A stretch of 7,251 nt of DNA from Bacillota bacterium (GCA_023431045.1 JAEYXZ010000098.1:1-7251); one strand, 5' to 3'. Counted from the first letter of the stretch, positions 1 to 5,555 are shown. Numbers and translations are program-made. The notes: generated from the sequence alone by a model not told the origin.

Positions 1-82
1 CCACACCACCGACCAAATATGCACTATAATGATTCTCTTTTAATTGTTTAATGATCCGCTTAGCGATTCCTATTTCACTCAT
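1..82 (-). CDS. cca: CCA-adding tRNA nucleotidyltransferase, N-terminal fragment (cut by window edge)
   Basis: Only the first 27 codons are present; the frame is open to base 1. The fragment starts MSEIGIAKRII and runs to SAYLVGGV. An N-terminal helix followed by a YLVGG(x)VRD strand-turn is the hallmark opening of the class II CCA-adding enzyme/poly(A) polymerase nucleotidyltransferase fold. In this family GG lies in the NTP-binding loop, ahead of the catalytic DxD that would lie outside the window. The ATG at 82-80 is preceded by GAAGG (95-91) at 8-nt spacing, a good ribosome binding site. The family adds or repairs the 3' CCA of tRNAs in the cytoplasm. The gene starts 33 bp after the degV stop on the same strand with no terminator between, so the two are probably co-transcribed. 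The call rests on a short stretch. A poly(A) polymerase paralogue would look the same here, but bacteria of this type normally carry only the CCA enzyme. Confidence 0.75.
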   Translation of the reverse strand, partial: MSEIGIAKRIIKQLKENHYSAYLVGGV

Positions 83-115
83 GTTTATAACCTTCGTTCT
101 TTATTTTTCAAATGT

Positions 116-964
116 TTACTTTAAGAAAATACCAATTCCAACCACATCAGGTCCAATATGTGCGCCAACGACTGGTGTCGATGGTGCTTCATATAATTCT
201 ACAAGCCCTAATTCATTTTTTAATACTTCTTCAAAATACGCTTTTAAAGTCGGATTACCAGCGTAAACGATATGGGCAAAGAATTCTTTATCTTTCGTAT
301 ATCCTTTGACATAATCGGTAATACTCTTTAATGCATTTTTAATGTTTCTTGTTTTTTCAATTGAGACAATCTTACCATTTGATTGAACTTGTAAGATAGG
401 TTTAATTTTTAATAACTTACCAAAGAATGCTTGAGCTCCAGATAAGCGACCATTATTATAGAGTTGTGTTAAATCATCTACTGCAAAGAAAATGGTATTA
501 TTATCTCTTAAGTGGTTTAACTTTTCAATGACTTCTTCAGTTGATTTACCCGCTTTAAATAAACGATCTGCTTCAAGTGCGATATAACCTTCAGAAAAAC
601 AAACTGTTTTAGTATCATATGCTGTTACTTTAATAAGATCTTTGACAAGTTCAGCCGCCTGCATCACTGCATTGAAACTACCGGATAACTCTTTTGATAA
701 CGTTGTAACAAATGCTTCTTTATATCCCTTTTTAGCGAGTCCTTCAAAATAGTATACAAGTTCTCCAACTGCTGGTTGAGAAGTCTTTGGTACCCAACTT
801 GGTTCTTTTCTTAATCGAGCATAAAAATCATCCGCAGTAATTTCAGTTCCATCAAGTAATTCTTTTCCATGATCGAGTAATTTAATACGAATAATATCAA
901 TATCATGTGGTTCTTTATAATAATCTAGACATGATGTTGATGTTGATGCAACTTTGATTGACAT
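116..964 (-). CDS. DegV family protein (FakB-type fatty acid-binding protein)
   Basis: The 282-residue protein has the normal DegV length and lacks a signal peptide. Family landmarks in order are: the N-terminal strand and ST-rich loop (KVASTSTSCLD, 4-14), TSQP at 61-64, LSKELSGSFNA at 89-99, the domain-2 stretch VDDLTQLYNNGRLSG at 162-175, LLKIKPIL at 184-191, TRN at 205-207 and AHIGPDVVGIG at 268-278. In FakB proteins Thr, Ser, Arg and His at about these places hold the fatty-acid carboxylate; here they would be T61, S94, R206 and H269. FakB presents exogenous fatty acids to the FakA kinase for acyl-phosphate formation, so a role in lipid uptake is likely, but which fatty acid, or whether FakA is present, cannot be seen. 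The usual DST motif near the N terminus reads AST. GGAGGATGA at 979-971 supports the ATG at 964. It is the first gene of a probable degV-cca unit and diverges from yigZ. Confidence 0.9.
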   Translation of the reverse strand: MSIKVASTSTSCLDYYKEPHDIDIIRIKLLDHGKELLDGTEITADDFYARLRKEPSWVPKTSQPAVGELVYYFEGLAKKGYKEAFVTTLSKELSGSFNAVMQAAELVKDLIKVTAYDTKTVCFSEGYIALEADRLFKAGKSTEEVIEKLNHLRDNNTIFFAVDDLTQLYNNGRLSGAQAFFGKLLKIKPILQVQSNGKIVSIEKTRNIKNALKSITDYVKGYTKDKEFFAHIVYAGNPTLKAYFEEVLKNELGLVELYEAPSTPVVGAHIGPDVVGIGIFLK

Positions 965-996
965 GTGTGCTCATCCTCCATACATAAATCACTCAT

Positions 997-1028
997 ATTA
1001 TACCAAAAAACGCCTCTATAACCTACAA
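997..1028 (-). promoter_or_regulatory. Promoter of degV, extended -10 type
   Basis: On the minus strand TGGTATAAT (1005-997) is a perfect TATAAT preceded by TGn, an extended -10. Transcription would begin near 990, giving a leader of about 26 nt that contains the GGAGG site. No good -35 stands at 17 nt (TAGGTT, 1025-1020). A TTGTAG (1028-1023) lies 20 nt upstream, which is longer than usual. Extended -10 promoters do not need a strong -35. Confidence 0.75.
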
Positions 1029-1075
1029 ATACTAGTAATTTTGTTGGTAATTCAATAAGAAGATATATCAGACCG

Positions 1076-1104
1076 TTTATGATAAGATAAGTCTATGCTA
1101 TACT
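1076..1104 (+). promoter_or_regulatory. Probable promoter of yigZ
   Basis: TGCTATACT (1096-1104) is an extended -10 with 5 of 6 matches to TATAAT, and TTTATG (1076-1081) is a weak -35 at 17-nt spacing. The start point would be near 1111, leaving a leader of only about 9 nt that begins at the GGTGA at 1111-1115. A second candidate -10, TATGAT (1078-1083), would give a more ordinary leader of about 30 nt but has no clear -35. Either way the divergent yigZ and degV transcripts start within about 120 bp of each other. Confidence 0.45.
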
Positions 1105-1119
1105 TGAAGCGGTGAGTCT

Positions 1120-1713
1120 ATGTATTACTTAAGTGAACAAATTAAATTTGAATCAATCATCGATAAATCACGATTTATCGCAATCATTACTCCAATATCT
1201 GATTCAAATGAGATTCAATCTGTCTTAAAAACAATTAAAAAACAATATCCAAAAGCAACGCATTATTGTAGTGCTTATATCACGGAATCAGGAACTGGCT
1301 CAAGTGATGATGGAGAACCTTCAGGGACCGCTGGTGTCCCTATTTTAGAAATCTTGAATAAGTATCAACTAAAAGATGTCTATGCGGTTGTTGTCAGATA
1401 TTTTGGTGGTATTAAACTTGGAGCAGGTGGTTTGATTAGAGCTTATGCTGGGACGACTAAAGATGCTCTATCTTCCGCTAAACTATTAAAAAAAGTGACC
1501 ACTAGAAATTATATGGTCACTTTTAGTTATGATAAGATTCATTTGATGGATCAAATCTTTGGTGAGTTCATCAAAGAAAAAACTTTTGAAAAAGATGTGA
1601 CTTATACACTATCTTTCATGGATTCTACTAACCTACTTGATGAATATGCTTATTTAATGATGGCAGTTAAAGATTTAGGTTTTAAAGAAATCCTAATTCC
1701 CTGGCCAAAGTGA
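1120..1713 (+). CDS. yigZ: YigZ/IMPACT (UPF0029) family protein
   Basis: The 197-residue protein matches the length of bacterial YigZ (about 200). The N-terminal IMPACT domain carries KSRFIA (16-21), a conserved H48 in ATHYCSAY, DDGEPSGTAGVPIL (63-76) and the signature VVVRYFGGIKLGAGGLIRAYA (90-110). The C-terminal part (about 132-190) is the DUF1949 ferredoxin-like domain. The family is related to the eukaryotic IMPACT regulator of the Gcn2 kinase. Its bacterial role is not established; involvement in translation or RNA binding has been suggested from structure. A cytoplasmic location is expected. The ATG has GGTGA four bases upstream, a modest ribosome binding site, and no better start exists. 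It ends in TGA, evidence for the standard code. It is the only plus-strand gene here and its last 21 bp overlap the facing DUF1146 gene. No convincing terminator for yigZ is seen downstream. Confidence 0.93.
   Translation: MYYLSEQIKFESIIDKSRFIAIITPISDSNEIQSVLKTIKKQYPKATHYCSAYITESGTGSSDDGEPSGTAGVPILEILNKYQLKDVYAVVVRYFGGIKLGAGGLIRAYAGTTKDALSSAKLLKKVTTRNYMVTFSYDKIHLMDQIFGEFIKEKTFEKDVTYTLSFMDSTNLLDEYAYLMMAVKDLGFKEILIPWPK
1161..1180. repeat. Perfect 9-bp inverted repeat with 2-bp centre in early yigZ
   Basis: CGATAAATC (1161-1169) and GATTTATCG (1172-1180) are exact reverse complements around AC, about 41-60 bases after the yigZ start codon. It could be an operator-like palindrome or a small mRNA hairpin with a 4-base loop. 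The encoded residues IDKSRFI are conserved in the family, so protein constraint may account for much of it. Confidence 0.5.
1488..1524 (-). terminator. Intrinsic terminator for the rpiB-upp-DUF1146 unit, inside yigZ
   Basis: Read on the minus strand, AAAAGTGACC (1524-1515) pairs perfectly over 10 bp with GGTCACTTTT (1500-1491) around a 14-nt loop, and the T run continues to 1488, giving seven consecutive T. It lies 168 bp past the DUF1146 stop codon and antisense to yigZ codons 124-135, the linker between its two domains. On the plus strand the hairpin is followed by AGTTATG, so it should not act strongly on yigZ itself. Confidence 0.7.
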
Positions 1714-1908
1714 GATGACATAGAGGACAAAGTATCCAAATAGAAACGCACTTAATGTACAAATGAGAAAATATGCAGCATAGATTTCTGCTTGACGATA
1801 TTTTTTGAAATACTTTTCAATTTCTACTGCTTGTAGAATTCGAAAAGAAATCATAAACACGACAACGAAAATAATCCAAAAAATCAAATAGTTCCAAAAG
1901 TCTGTCAT
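1693..1908 (-). CDS. DUF1146 (YwzB-like) small membrane protein
   Basis: The protein has 71 residues with two strongly hydrophobic segments (about 5-25 and 43-66) joined by a short charged loop, LQAVEIEKYFKKYRQAE (25-41). This layout, the length, and the W..FRILQAVEIEKYFKK...FGY pattern fit the DUF1146/YwzB family of Bacillota, whose function is unknown. With K and R in the connecting loop, a cytoplasmic hairpin with both ends outside is expected. In Bacillus ywzB sits close to the ATP synthase operon, and upp lies directly before that operon; here the gene directly follows upp, which supports the identification. Its ATG overlaps the upp stop in ATGA, so translation is probably coupled; no separate strong ribosome binding site is visible. 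It ends in TAG and overlaps the 3' end of yigZ by 21 bp, tail to tail. Confidence 0.75.
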   Translation of the reverse strand: MTDFWNYLIFWIIFVVVFMISFRILQAVEIEKYFKKYRQAEIYAAYFLICTLSAFLFGYFVLYVISLWPGN

Positions 1909-2531
1909 TTTGTTCCGAATAATCGATCCCCACAGTCACCTAGACCAGGAACGATATATCCTTTCTCGTTAAGTCTTTCATCGAGTGCTGCTAAGTAAAT
2001 TGTTACATTTGGATGATCTTTTTGAAGTTTTTCAATCCCTTCAGGACATCCAACCAAACCAACATATCGAACATCGGTTGCACCACGATTTATGAGTGTT
2101 GTAATCGCTGCTGATGCAGAACCACCGGTTGCTAACATTGGATCAACAACAATGGTGATTCCGTTCTTAATTTCATCAGGAAATTTAGCATAATAAGCAA
2201 CTGGTTGTAACGTTGTTTCATCGCGGTAAAGACCAATATGTCCAACCTTAGCATTTGGAATTAAATTATGAATCCCATCAACCATTCCTAAACCAGCTCG
2301 TAAAATTGGTACAATAACGACTGGTTTTTTTAATTCGTAAACCGTTGTTGTCGTAATCGGTGTTTCAATCACTTTAGGAACCGTTTCTAAATCTTTAGTA
2401 AGTTCATAAGTGATCAGTGCTCCGACCTCACTCACGTTTTCCCGAAAGGCTTTAGTCGATGTTGATTTGTCTCTGATAATAGACATTTTATGATCAATTA
2501 GTGGGTGTTTGAGTACGACAACTTTTTTCAT
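1905..2531 (-). CDS. upp: Uracil phosphoribosyltransferase
   Basis: This 208-residue protein is full length for bacterial UPRT (about 208-210). It converts uracil and PRPP to UMP and pyrophosphate, a cytoplasmic salvage step. Visible motifs are VPILRAGLGM (74-83), the 13-residue PRPP-binding loop ending DPMLATGGSA (130-139), and the C-terminal uracil-binding segment YIVPGLGDCGDR (192-203). The start lies only 1 bp after the rpiB stop. AAGGAAA (2547-2541), inside the end of rpiB, is its ribosome binding site. It shares ATGA with the following DUF1146 gene. Its partner upstream, rpiB, makes ribose-5-phosphate, the substrate from which PRPP is formed, so the pair makes metabolic sense. In Bacillus glyA lies between the rpiB region and upp; it is absent here. 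Stop codon TGA. Confidence 0.98.
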   Translation of the reverse strand: MKKVVVLKHPLIDHKMSIIRDKSTSTKAFRENVSEVGALITYELTKDLETVPKVIETPITTTTVYELKKPVVIVPILRAGLGMVDGIHNLIPNAKVGHIGLYRDETTLQPVAYYAKFPDEIKNGITIVVDPMLATGGSASAAITTLINRGATDVRYVGLVGCPEGIEKLQKDHPNVTIYLAALDERLNEKGYIVPGLGDCGDRLFGTK

Positions 2532-2532
2532 T

Positions 2533-2979
2533 TTATTTAATTTCCTTTTCTTCTAGTTTGGCAATTTTATCGATTCTACCTTGATGTCTTGGTTCTTCAA
2601 TAGCATTTAAAAAAGCATCAACAATCCGTTTAGCTTCTTCTGTAAAGGTTGTTCTACCACCTAAAGCAATCACATTGGCGTGATTATGTTCTCTTGCAAG
2701 TCTTGCTGTTAATTCATTAAAGACAAGTGCAGCACGAACTCCTTTAACTTTATTTGCAGCAATACTCATTCCAATTCCAGTACCACATACTAAGATCCCT
2801 AAATCTTCATGATGAGCAGCAACTGATTCTGATACTTTAGTCGCATAATCAGGATAATCAACTCGATCAACAGAATGAGTTCCAAAGTCGTTGACTTCGT
2901 ATCCTTTACTGATTAAATATTGAACGAGGGTATTCTTTAGTTCATATCCTGCATGGTCACTTCCAAGTGCAATTTTCAT
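2533..2979 (-). CDS. rpiB: Ribose-5-phosphate isomerase B
   Basis: This 148-residue protein has the usual length of RpiB (about 145-150). It interconverts ribulose-5-phosphate and ribose-5-phosphate in the non-oxidative pentose phosphate pathway. It opens with GSDHAGYELK (6-15), contains the catalytic loop CGTGIGMSIAANK with Cys65 as the catalytic base, has the conserved REHNHANV with H98, the likely ring-opening His, and GGRT at 107-110. R131 and R135 in EPRHQGRI are placed to bind phosphate. The related LacA/LacB galactose-6-phosphate isomerases share the fold, but the complete Cys-GTGIG loop and the neighbourhood (prfA, tsaC and upp, as in Bacillus ywlF) favour RpiB. The ATG at 2979 has AAAGG (2994-2990) upstream at a 10-nt spacing. 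It is the first gene of a three-gene unit with upp and the DUF1146 gene. Confidence 0.96.
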   Translation of the reverse strand: MKIALGSDHAGYELKNTLVQYLISKGYEVNDFGTHSVDRVDYPDYATKVSESVAAHHEDLGILVCGTGIGMSIAANKVKGVRAALVFNELTARLAREHNHANVIALGGRTTFTEEAKRIVDAFLNAIEEPRHQGRIDKIAKLEEKEIK

Positions 2980-3010
2980 GGGGCTATTACCTTTCTTTTC
3001 AGTTTATTTT

Positions 3011-3039
3011 ATTTTACTACAAAACGGCTTATTCTACAA
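3011..3039 (-). promoter_or_regulatory. Promoter of rpiB-upp-DUF1146
   Basis: On the minus strand TTGTAG (3039-3034) and TAAAAT (3016-3011) are separated by exactly 17 nt. They lie between the typA terminator and rpiB. Transcription would start near 3004, about 25 nt before the rpiB ATG, with the AAAGG ribosome binding site in between. The -35 is only a 3 of 6 match and the -10 is 5 of 6. Confidence 0.6.
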
Positions 3040-3061
3040 ACCTATCTTTCACTAAAAACAT

Positions 3062-3087
3062 AAAAAAACAGGAAAAAATCCTGTTTT
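3062..3087 (-). terminator. Intrinsic terminator of typA
   Basis: Minus-strand AAAACAGGA (3087-3079) pairs with TCCTGTTTT (3073-3065) over 9 bp around a T5 loop, and the T run continues to 3062. The first two bases of the stem lie inside the typA TAA stop codon (3088-3086), so the gene and its terminator are fused. It separates typA from the rpiB promoter that follows. Confidence 0.88.
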
Positions 3088-4906
3088 ATTCATTCTTACT
3101 GATTTCTTGTACAAATTGTTTTCTACGTTCTTGAGCAGTTAAATACTTTTTACGTAAACGAATTGATTTTGGTGTAATTTCGATTAACTCATCATCATTA
3201 ATAAAATCTATACATGCTTCTAAACTCATATCAATTGGACGCTTTAATACGGTTGTTGAGTCTTTTGTTGATGAACGCATATTGGTAAGTTTCTTTTCTT
3301 CGGTGACATTGACGACTAAGTCATTGTCCTTATTATTAATACCAACAATCATGCCTTCATAGACATTCACTCTTGGTTCTAAGAAGAAACTACCACGGTC
3401 TTCTAAACGACCAAGAGCATAAGCAGTAGTCATTCCTTGACCCATTGAAATTAAGGCACCATTAACACGATTACCTACCGCGAAATTAATCATTGGACGG
3501 TAATCTAGATACATATGAGATAAGACACCATAACCTTTGGTTGCTGTTAAGAATTGAGTAATGACACCAATTAAACCTCTAGATGGCATATGATAAATCA
3601 CGCGTGATTCATTCATTCCTTGATCCATCTTGATGACATCCCCACGTCTGTTACCTAAAAGTTCCATCACGGCACCAATATATTCATTCGGTGCATCGAC
3701 TTGAACTTCTTCATAAGGTTCAAACATTTTTCCATTGATTTCTCTTAAAATAACTTTAGGTCTTGAGACTTGGAATTCAAATCCTTCACGACGCATTGAT
3801 TCAATTAAGATTCCTAAGTGAAGTTCACCACGACCTGAGACAACCCAAGCTTCTCCTGCTCCACGTTCAACTTTAAGTGAAACATCTTTTTGAATCTCTT
3901 TATAAAGTCTTTCTTCAATTTTTGATGCAGTAACAAATTTACCTTCTTTACCTGCAAATGGTGAGTTATTTGTTAAAAACATCATTTGAACGGTTGGTTC
4001 ATCAATATGTGGTCTAGGAAGTGCTTCTTCGTACCCAACATCAGTGACAGTATCACCAACATGAATATCTGCAAGTCCTGATAAAGCAACAATATCACCT
4101 GCGTCAGCAGATTCTACTTCAATCTTATTTAAACCAACATATCTGAATAGTTTTTGAACTCTAAATTGTTCAATTGAACCATCCATACGAATACATGATA
4201 GGGTTGAATTCGTTTTAATTGAACCTCTAAAGATTTTACCAATCCCCATTCTTCCAACATAATCGTTATAATCGATTAATGAAGGTTGGAATTGAAGGGG
4301 TCCTTCTAAGTCTACTTTTGGTTCTGGAACATGATTAACAATGGTATCTAGTAAAGGTTTCATTGATTGTGCATCTTTAAAGTCATCATTAAAGCTAGAT
4401 AAGCCTAATAATCCAGATGCATAAATAATTGGGAATTCGAGTTGATGTTCACTTGCACCTAAATCAATAAACAAGTCAAATACTTGATTGACTGTTTTAC
4501 GAGGATCCGCAAATGGACGATCCACTTTATTAATAACAACGATTGGTTTAAGGTTAGCTTCTAGTGCTTTTCTTAAGACGAATTTTGTTTGTGGCATGAC
4601 GCCATCTTTAGCATCAACGAGTAGTAAAACACCGTCAACCATCTGCATAATACGTTCAACTTCACCACCAAAGTCAGCATGACCTGGTGTATCTAAAATA
4701 TTGATTCGGTATTTATCATAAGTGATTGAGGTCGCTTTAGCAAGAATCGTAATTCCTCTTTCACGTTCAATATCATTTGAATCCATCGCACGTTCAACAA
4801 TTTGTTGATTCTCACGTAGGGTGTGCGACTGTTGTAATAATTTGTCAACTAAGGTTGTTTTACCATGATCGACGTGGGCAATAATTGCCACATTTCTAAT
4901 ATCCAT
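3086..4906 (-). CDS. typA: Ribosome-associated GTPase TypA/BipA
   Basis: The 606-residue protein is full length for TypA/BipA (about 605-615). The GTPase domain shows G1 AHVDHGKTT (10-18), switch I with ERGITI (49-54), G3 DTPGHAD (72-78), G4 NKVD (126-129) and G5 YASG (162-165). Domain II (about 200-290) follows. The BipA signature NNSPFAGKEG (313-322), SGRGELHLGILIESMRR (357-373) and PSRGLIGVI (441-449) mark the EF-G-like domains III and V. The BipA-specific C-terminal domain includes VYEGMIVG (515-522), KKLTNMRSS (538-546) and DELIEITPKSIRLRKK (572-587). EF-G would be about 690 residues with domain IV and LepA has a different C terminus, so both are excluded. The family binds 70S ribosomes and assists ribosome assembly or translation under stress or cold. 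GAGGA just upstream, 7 nt from ATG 4906, sets the start. It has its own promoter and terminator, unlike its operon-forming neighbours. Confidence 0.98.
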   Translation of the reverse strand: MDIRNVAIIAHVDHGKTTLVDKLLQQSHTLRENQQIVERAMDSNDIERERGITILAKATSITYDKYRINILDTPGHADFGGEVERIMQMVDGVLLLVDAKDGVMPQTKFVLRKALEANLKPIVVINKVDRPFADPRKTVNQVFDLFIDLGASEHQLEFPIIYASGLLGLSSFNDDFKDAQSMKPLLDTIVNHVPEPKVDLEGPLQFQPSLIDYNDYVGRMGIGKIFRGSIKTNSTLSCIRMDGSIEQFRVQKLFRYVGLNKIEVESADAGDIVALSGLADIHVGDTVTDVGYEEALPRPHIDEPTVQMMFLTNNSPFAGKEGKFVTASKIEERLYKEIQKDVSLKVERGAGEAWVVSGRGELHLGILIESMRREGFEFQVSRPKVILREINGKMFEPYEEVQVDAPNEYIGAVMELLGNRRGDVIKMDQGMNESRVIYHMPSRGLIGVITQFLTATKGYGVLSHMYLDYRPMINFAVGNRVNGALISMGQGMTTAYALGRLEDRGSFFLEPRVNVYEGMIVGINNKDNDLVVNVTEEKKLTNMRSSTKDSTTVLKRPIDMSLEACIDFINDDELIEITPKSIRLRKKYLTAQERRKQFVQEISKNE

Positions 4907-4934
4907 AAATCATTCCTCTTTTCAAGCCTTTTAT

Positions 4935-4943
4935 ATTCTATCA
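4935..4943 (-). promoter_or_regulatory. Probable typA promoter, extended -10
   Basis: Minus-strand TGATAGAAT (4943-4935) is an extended -10 with 5 of 6 matches to TATAAT. The region 17 nt upstream is the T-run of the preceding tsaC terminator and gives no real -35. Transcription would start near 4928, leaving a leader of about 22 nt with AGAGGA (4919-4914). TATAAA, overlapping just downstream, is an alternative -10. Confidence 0.6.
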
Positions 4944-4952
4944 TGAAATGAT

Positions 4953-4992
4953 AAAAAAAATTCTACAAGACATATATTCTGTAGAATTTTTT
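4953..4992 (-). terminator. Intrinsic terminator of prfA-prmC-tsaC
   Basis: AAAAAATTCTACA (4955-4967 on the plus strand) and TGTAGAATTTTTT (4980-4992) form a 13-bp perfect stem around a 12-nt loop. On the minus strand the second arm is followed by two more T, giving a run of eight. It begins 14 nt after the tsaC stop. The stem is AT-rich with only two G-C pairs, so efficiency may be moderate. The structure is nearly symmetric and could also stop plus-strand transcription, though no plus gene leads into it. Confidence 0.82.
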
Positions 4993-5006
4993 GTTAATTA
5001 AGTGAA

Positions 5007-5555
5007 TTAATCCTTTAAAGCGTTGTAAATCTCTTTTTCACTAATCGCTCCAGAACGAAGGATTTTAATTTTCATATTTGATAAATCAAGGACGGTTGAT
5101 GCAACTTCTAAGATTGGTTGATCATTTTCATAGATATGATCCACTTGATCATTGTATTTTGATTTAATTTCATCGTATTGATTGATGGGTGCTTCACCGC
5201 TTTGATTCACCGAAGTGGTTTTCATTGGACCATACTTTTTAAGTAATTCAAGCGCGAGTGGATGATTAGGAATTCTAACCCCTATTGTCTTCTCACCGGT
5301 TGCTTTTTCATAATCAGGTTGGGTCTTTAAAATGAGTGTTAATCCACCTGGCCAAAATGCACTTGCAAGTCTTCTAACAGCATTCGTTACAATTGCGTAG
5401 GGCTCAACGGCTTCAATTGAATCTGCAAGTAGTGCGAGTGGCTTATCAAAACTACGCCCTTTGATTTGATATATTTTTTTGATTCCTTCAGTATCCATAA
5501 TTGGGGTACCAATTCCATAAACTGTATCTGTTGGAAAAATAATGACTAGACTCAT
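5007..5555 (-). CDS. tsaC: L-threonylcarbamoyladenylate synthase, short TsaC/YrdC type
   Basis: The 182-residue protein is a single YrdC domain. It makes threonylcarbamoyl-AMP from threonine, bicarbonate and ATP, the first step to t6A37 in ANN-decoding tRNAs. Motifs in order are PTDTVYGIG (8-16), the KGRSFDKPL nucleotide-binding loop (32-40), WPGGLTLIL (68-76), GVRIPNH (92-98), TSVNQSGE (114-121), STVLDLS (153-159) and LRSGAIS (166-172). The Sua5 C-terminal domain found in Bacillus YwlC (about 346 residues) is absent. The N terminus is also short: 7 residues precede PTDTVYG where relatives have about 20-25, so the first helix is missing. No alternative in-frame ATG, GTG or TTG exists before an upstream stop at 5597-5595, and a strong ribosome binding site fixes ATG 5555. 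It overlaps the prmC stop as ATGA and is last in the prfA unit. Confidence 0.94.
   Translation of the reverse strand: MSLVIIFPTDTVYGIGTPIMDTEGIKKIYQIKGRSFDKPLALLADSIEAVEPYAIVTNAVRRLASAFWPGGLTLILKTQPDYEKATGEKTIGVRIPNHPLALELLKKYGPMKTTSVNQSGEAPINQYDEIKSKYNDQVDHIYENDQPILEVASTVLDLSNMKIKILRSGAISEKEIYNALKD

Noticed and set aside
51..309. Two plus-strand open frames (51-266 and 112-309)
   Set aside because: They lie antisense to degV and the cca start, lack ribosome binding sites and resemble no protein; the minus-strand genes account for the sequence.
1813..1847. Imperfect hairpin in the DUF1146 gene (CTTTTC and TTCTAC arms with a 3-by-3 internal loop)
   Set aside because: No T run follows it on either strand and the bases encode the conserved loop region of the protein, so there is no case for a terminator or attenuator.
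1714..1905. Possible terminator for yigZ on the plus strand
   Set aside because: I found only a 4-bp GCAG/CTGC stem near 1780-1800, too weak to call. The 3' end of the yigZ transcript remains unplaced.
2533..2979. Galactose-6-phosphate isomerase subunit (LacA or LacB)
   Set aside because: The full catalytic CGTGIG loop and REHN motif, plus neighbouring upp and tsaC, fit RpiB; there are no lac or tagatose genes nearby.
4488..4682. Plus-strand open frame of 64 codons
   Set aside because: It is antisense to the conserved typA GTPase domain and is a shadow of that coding sequence.
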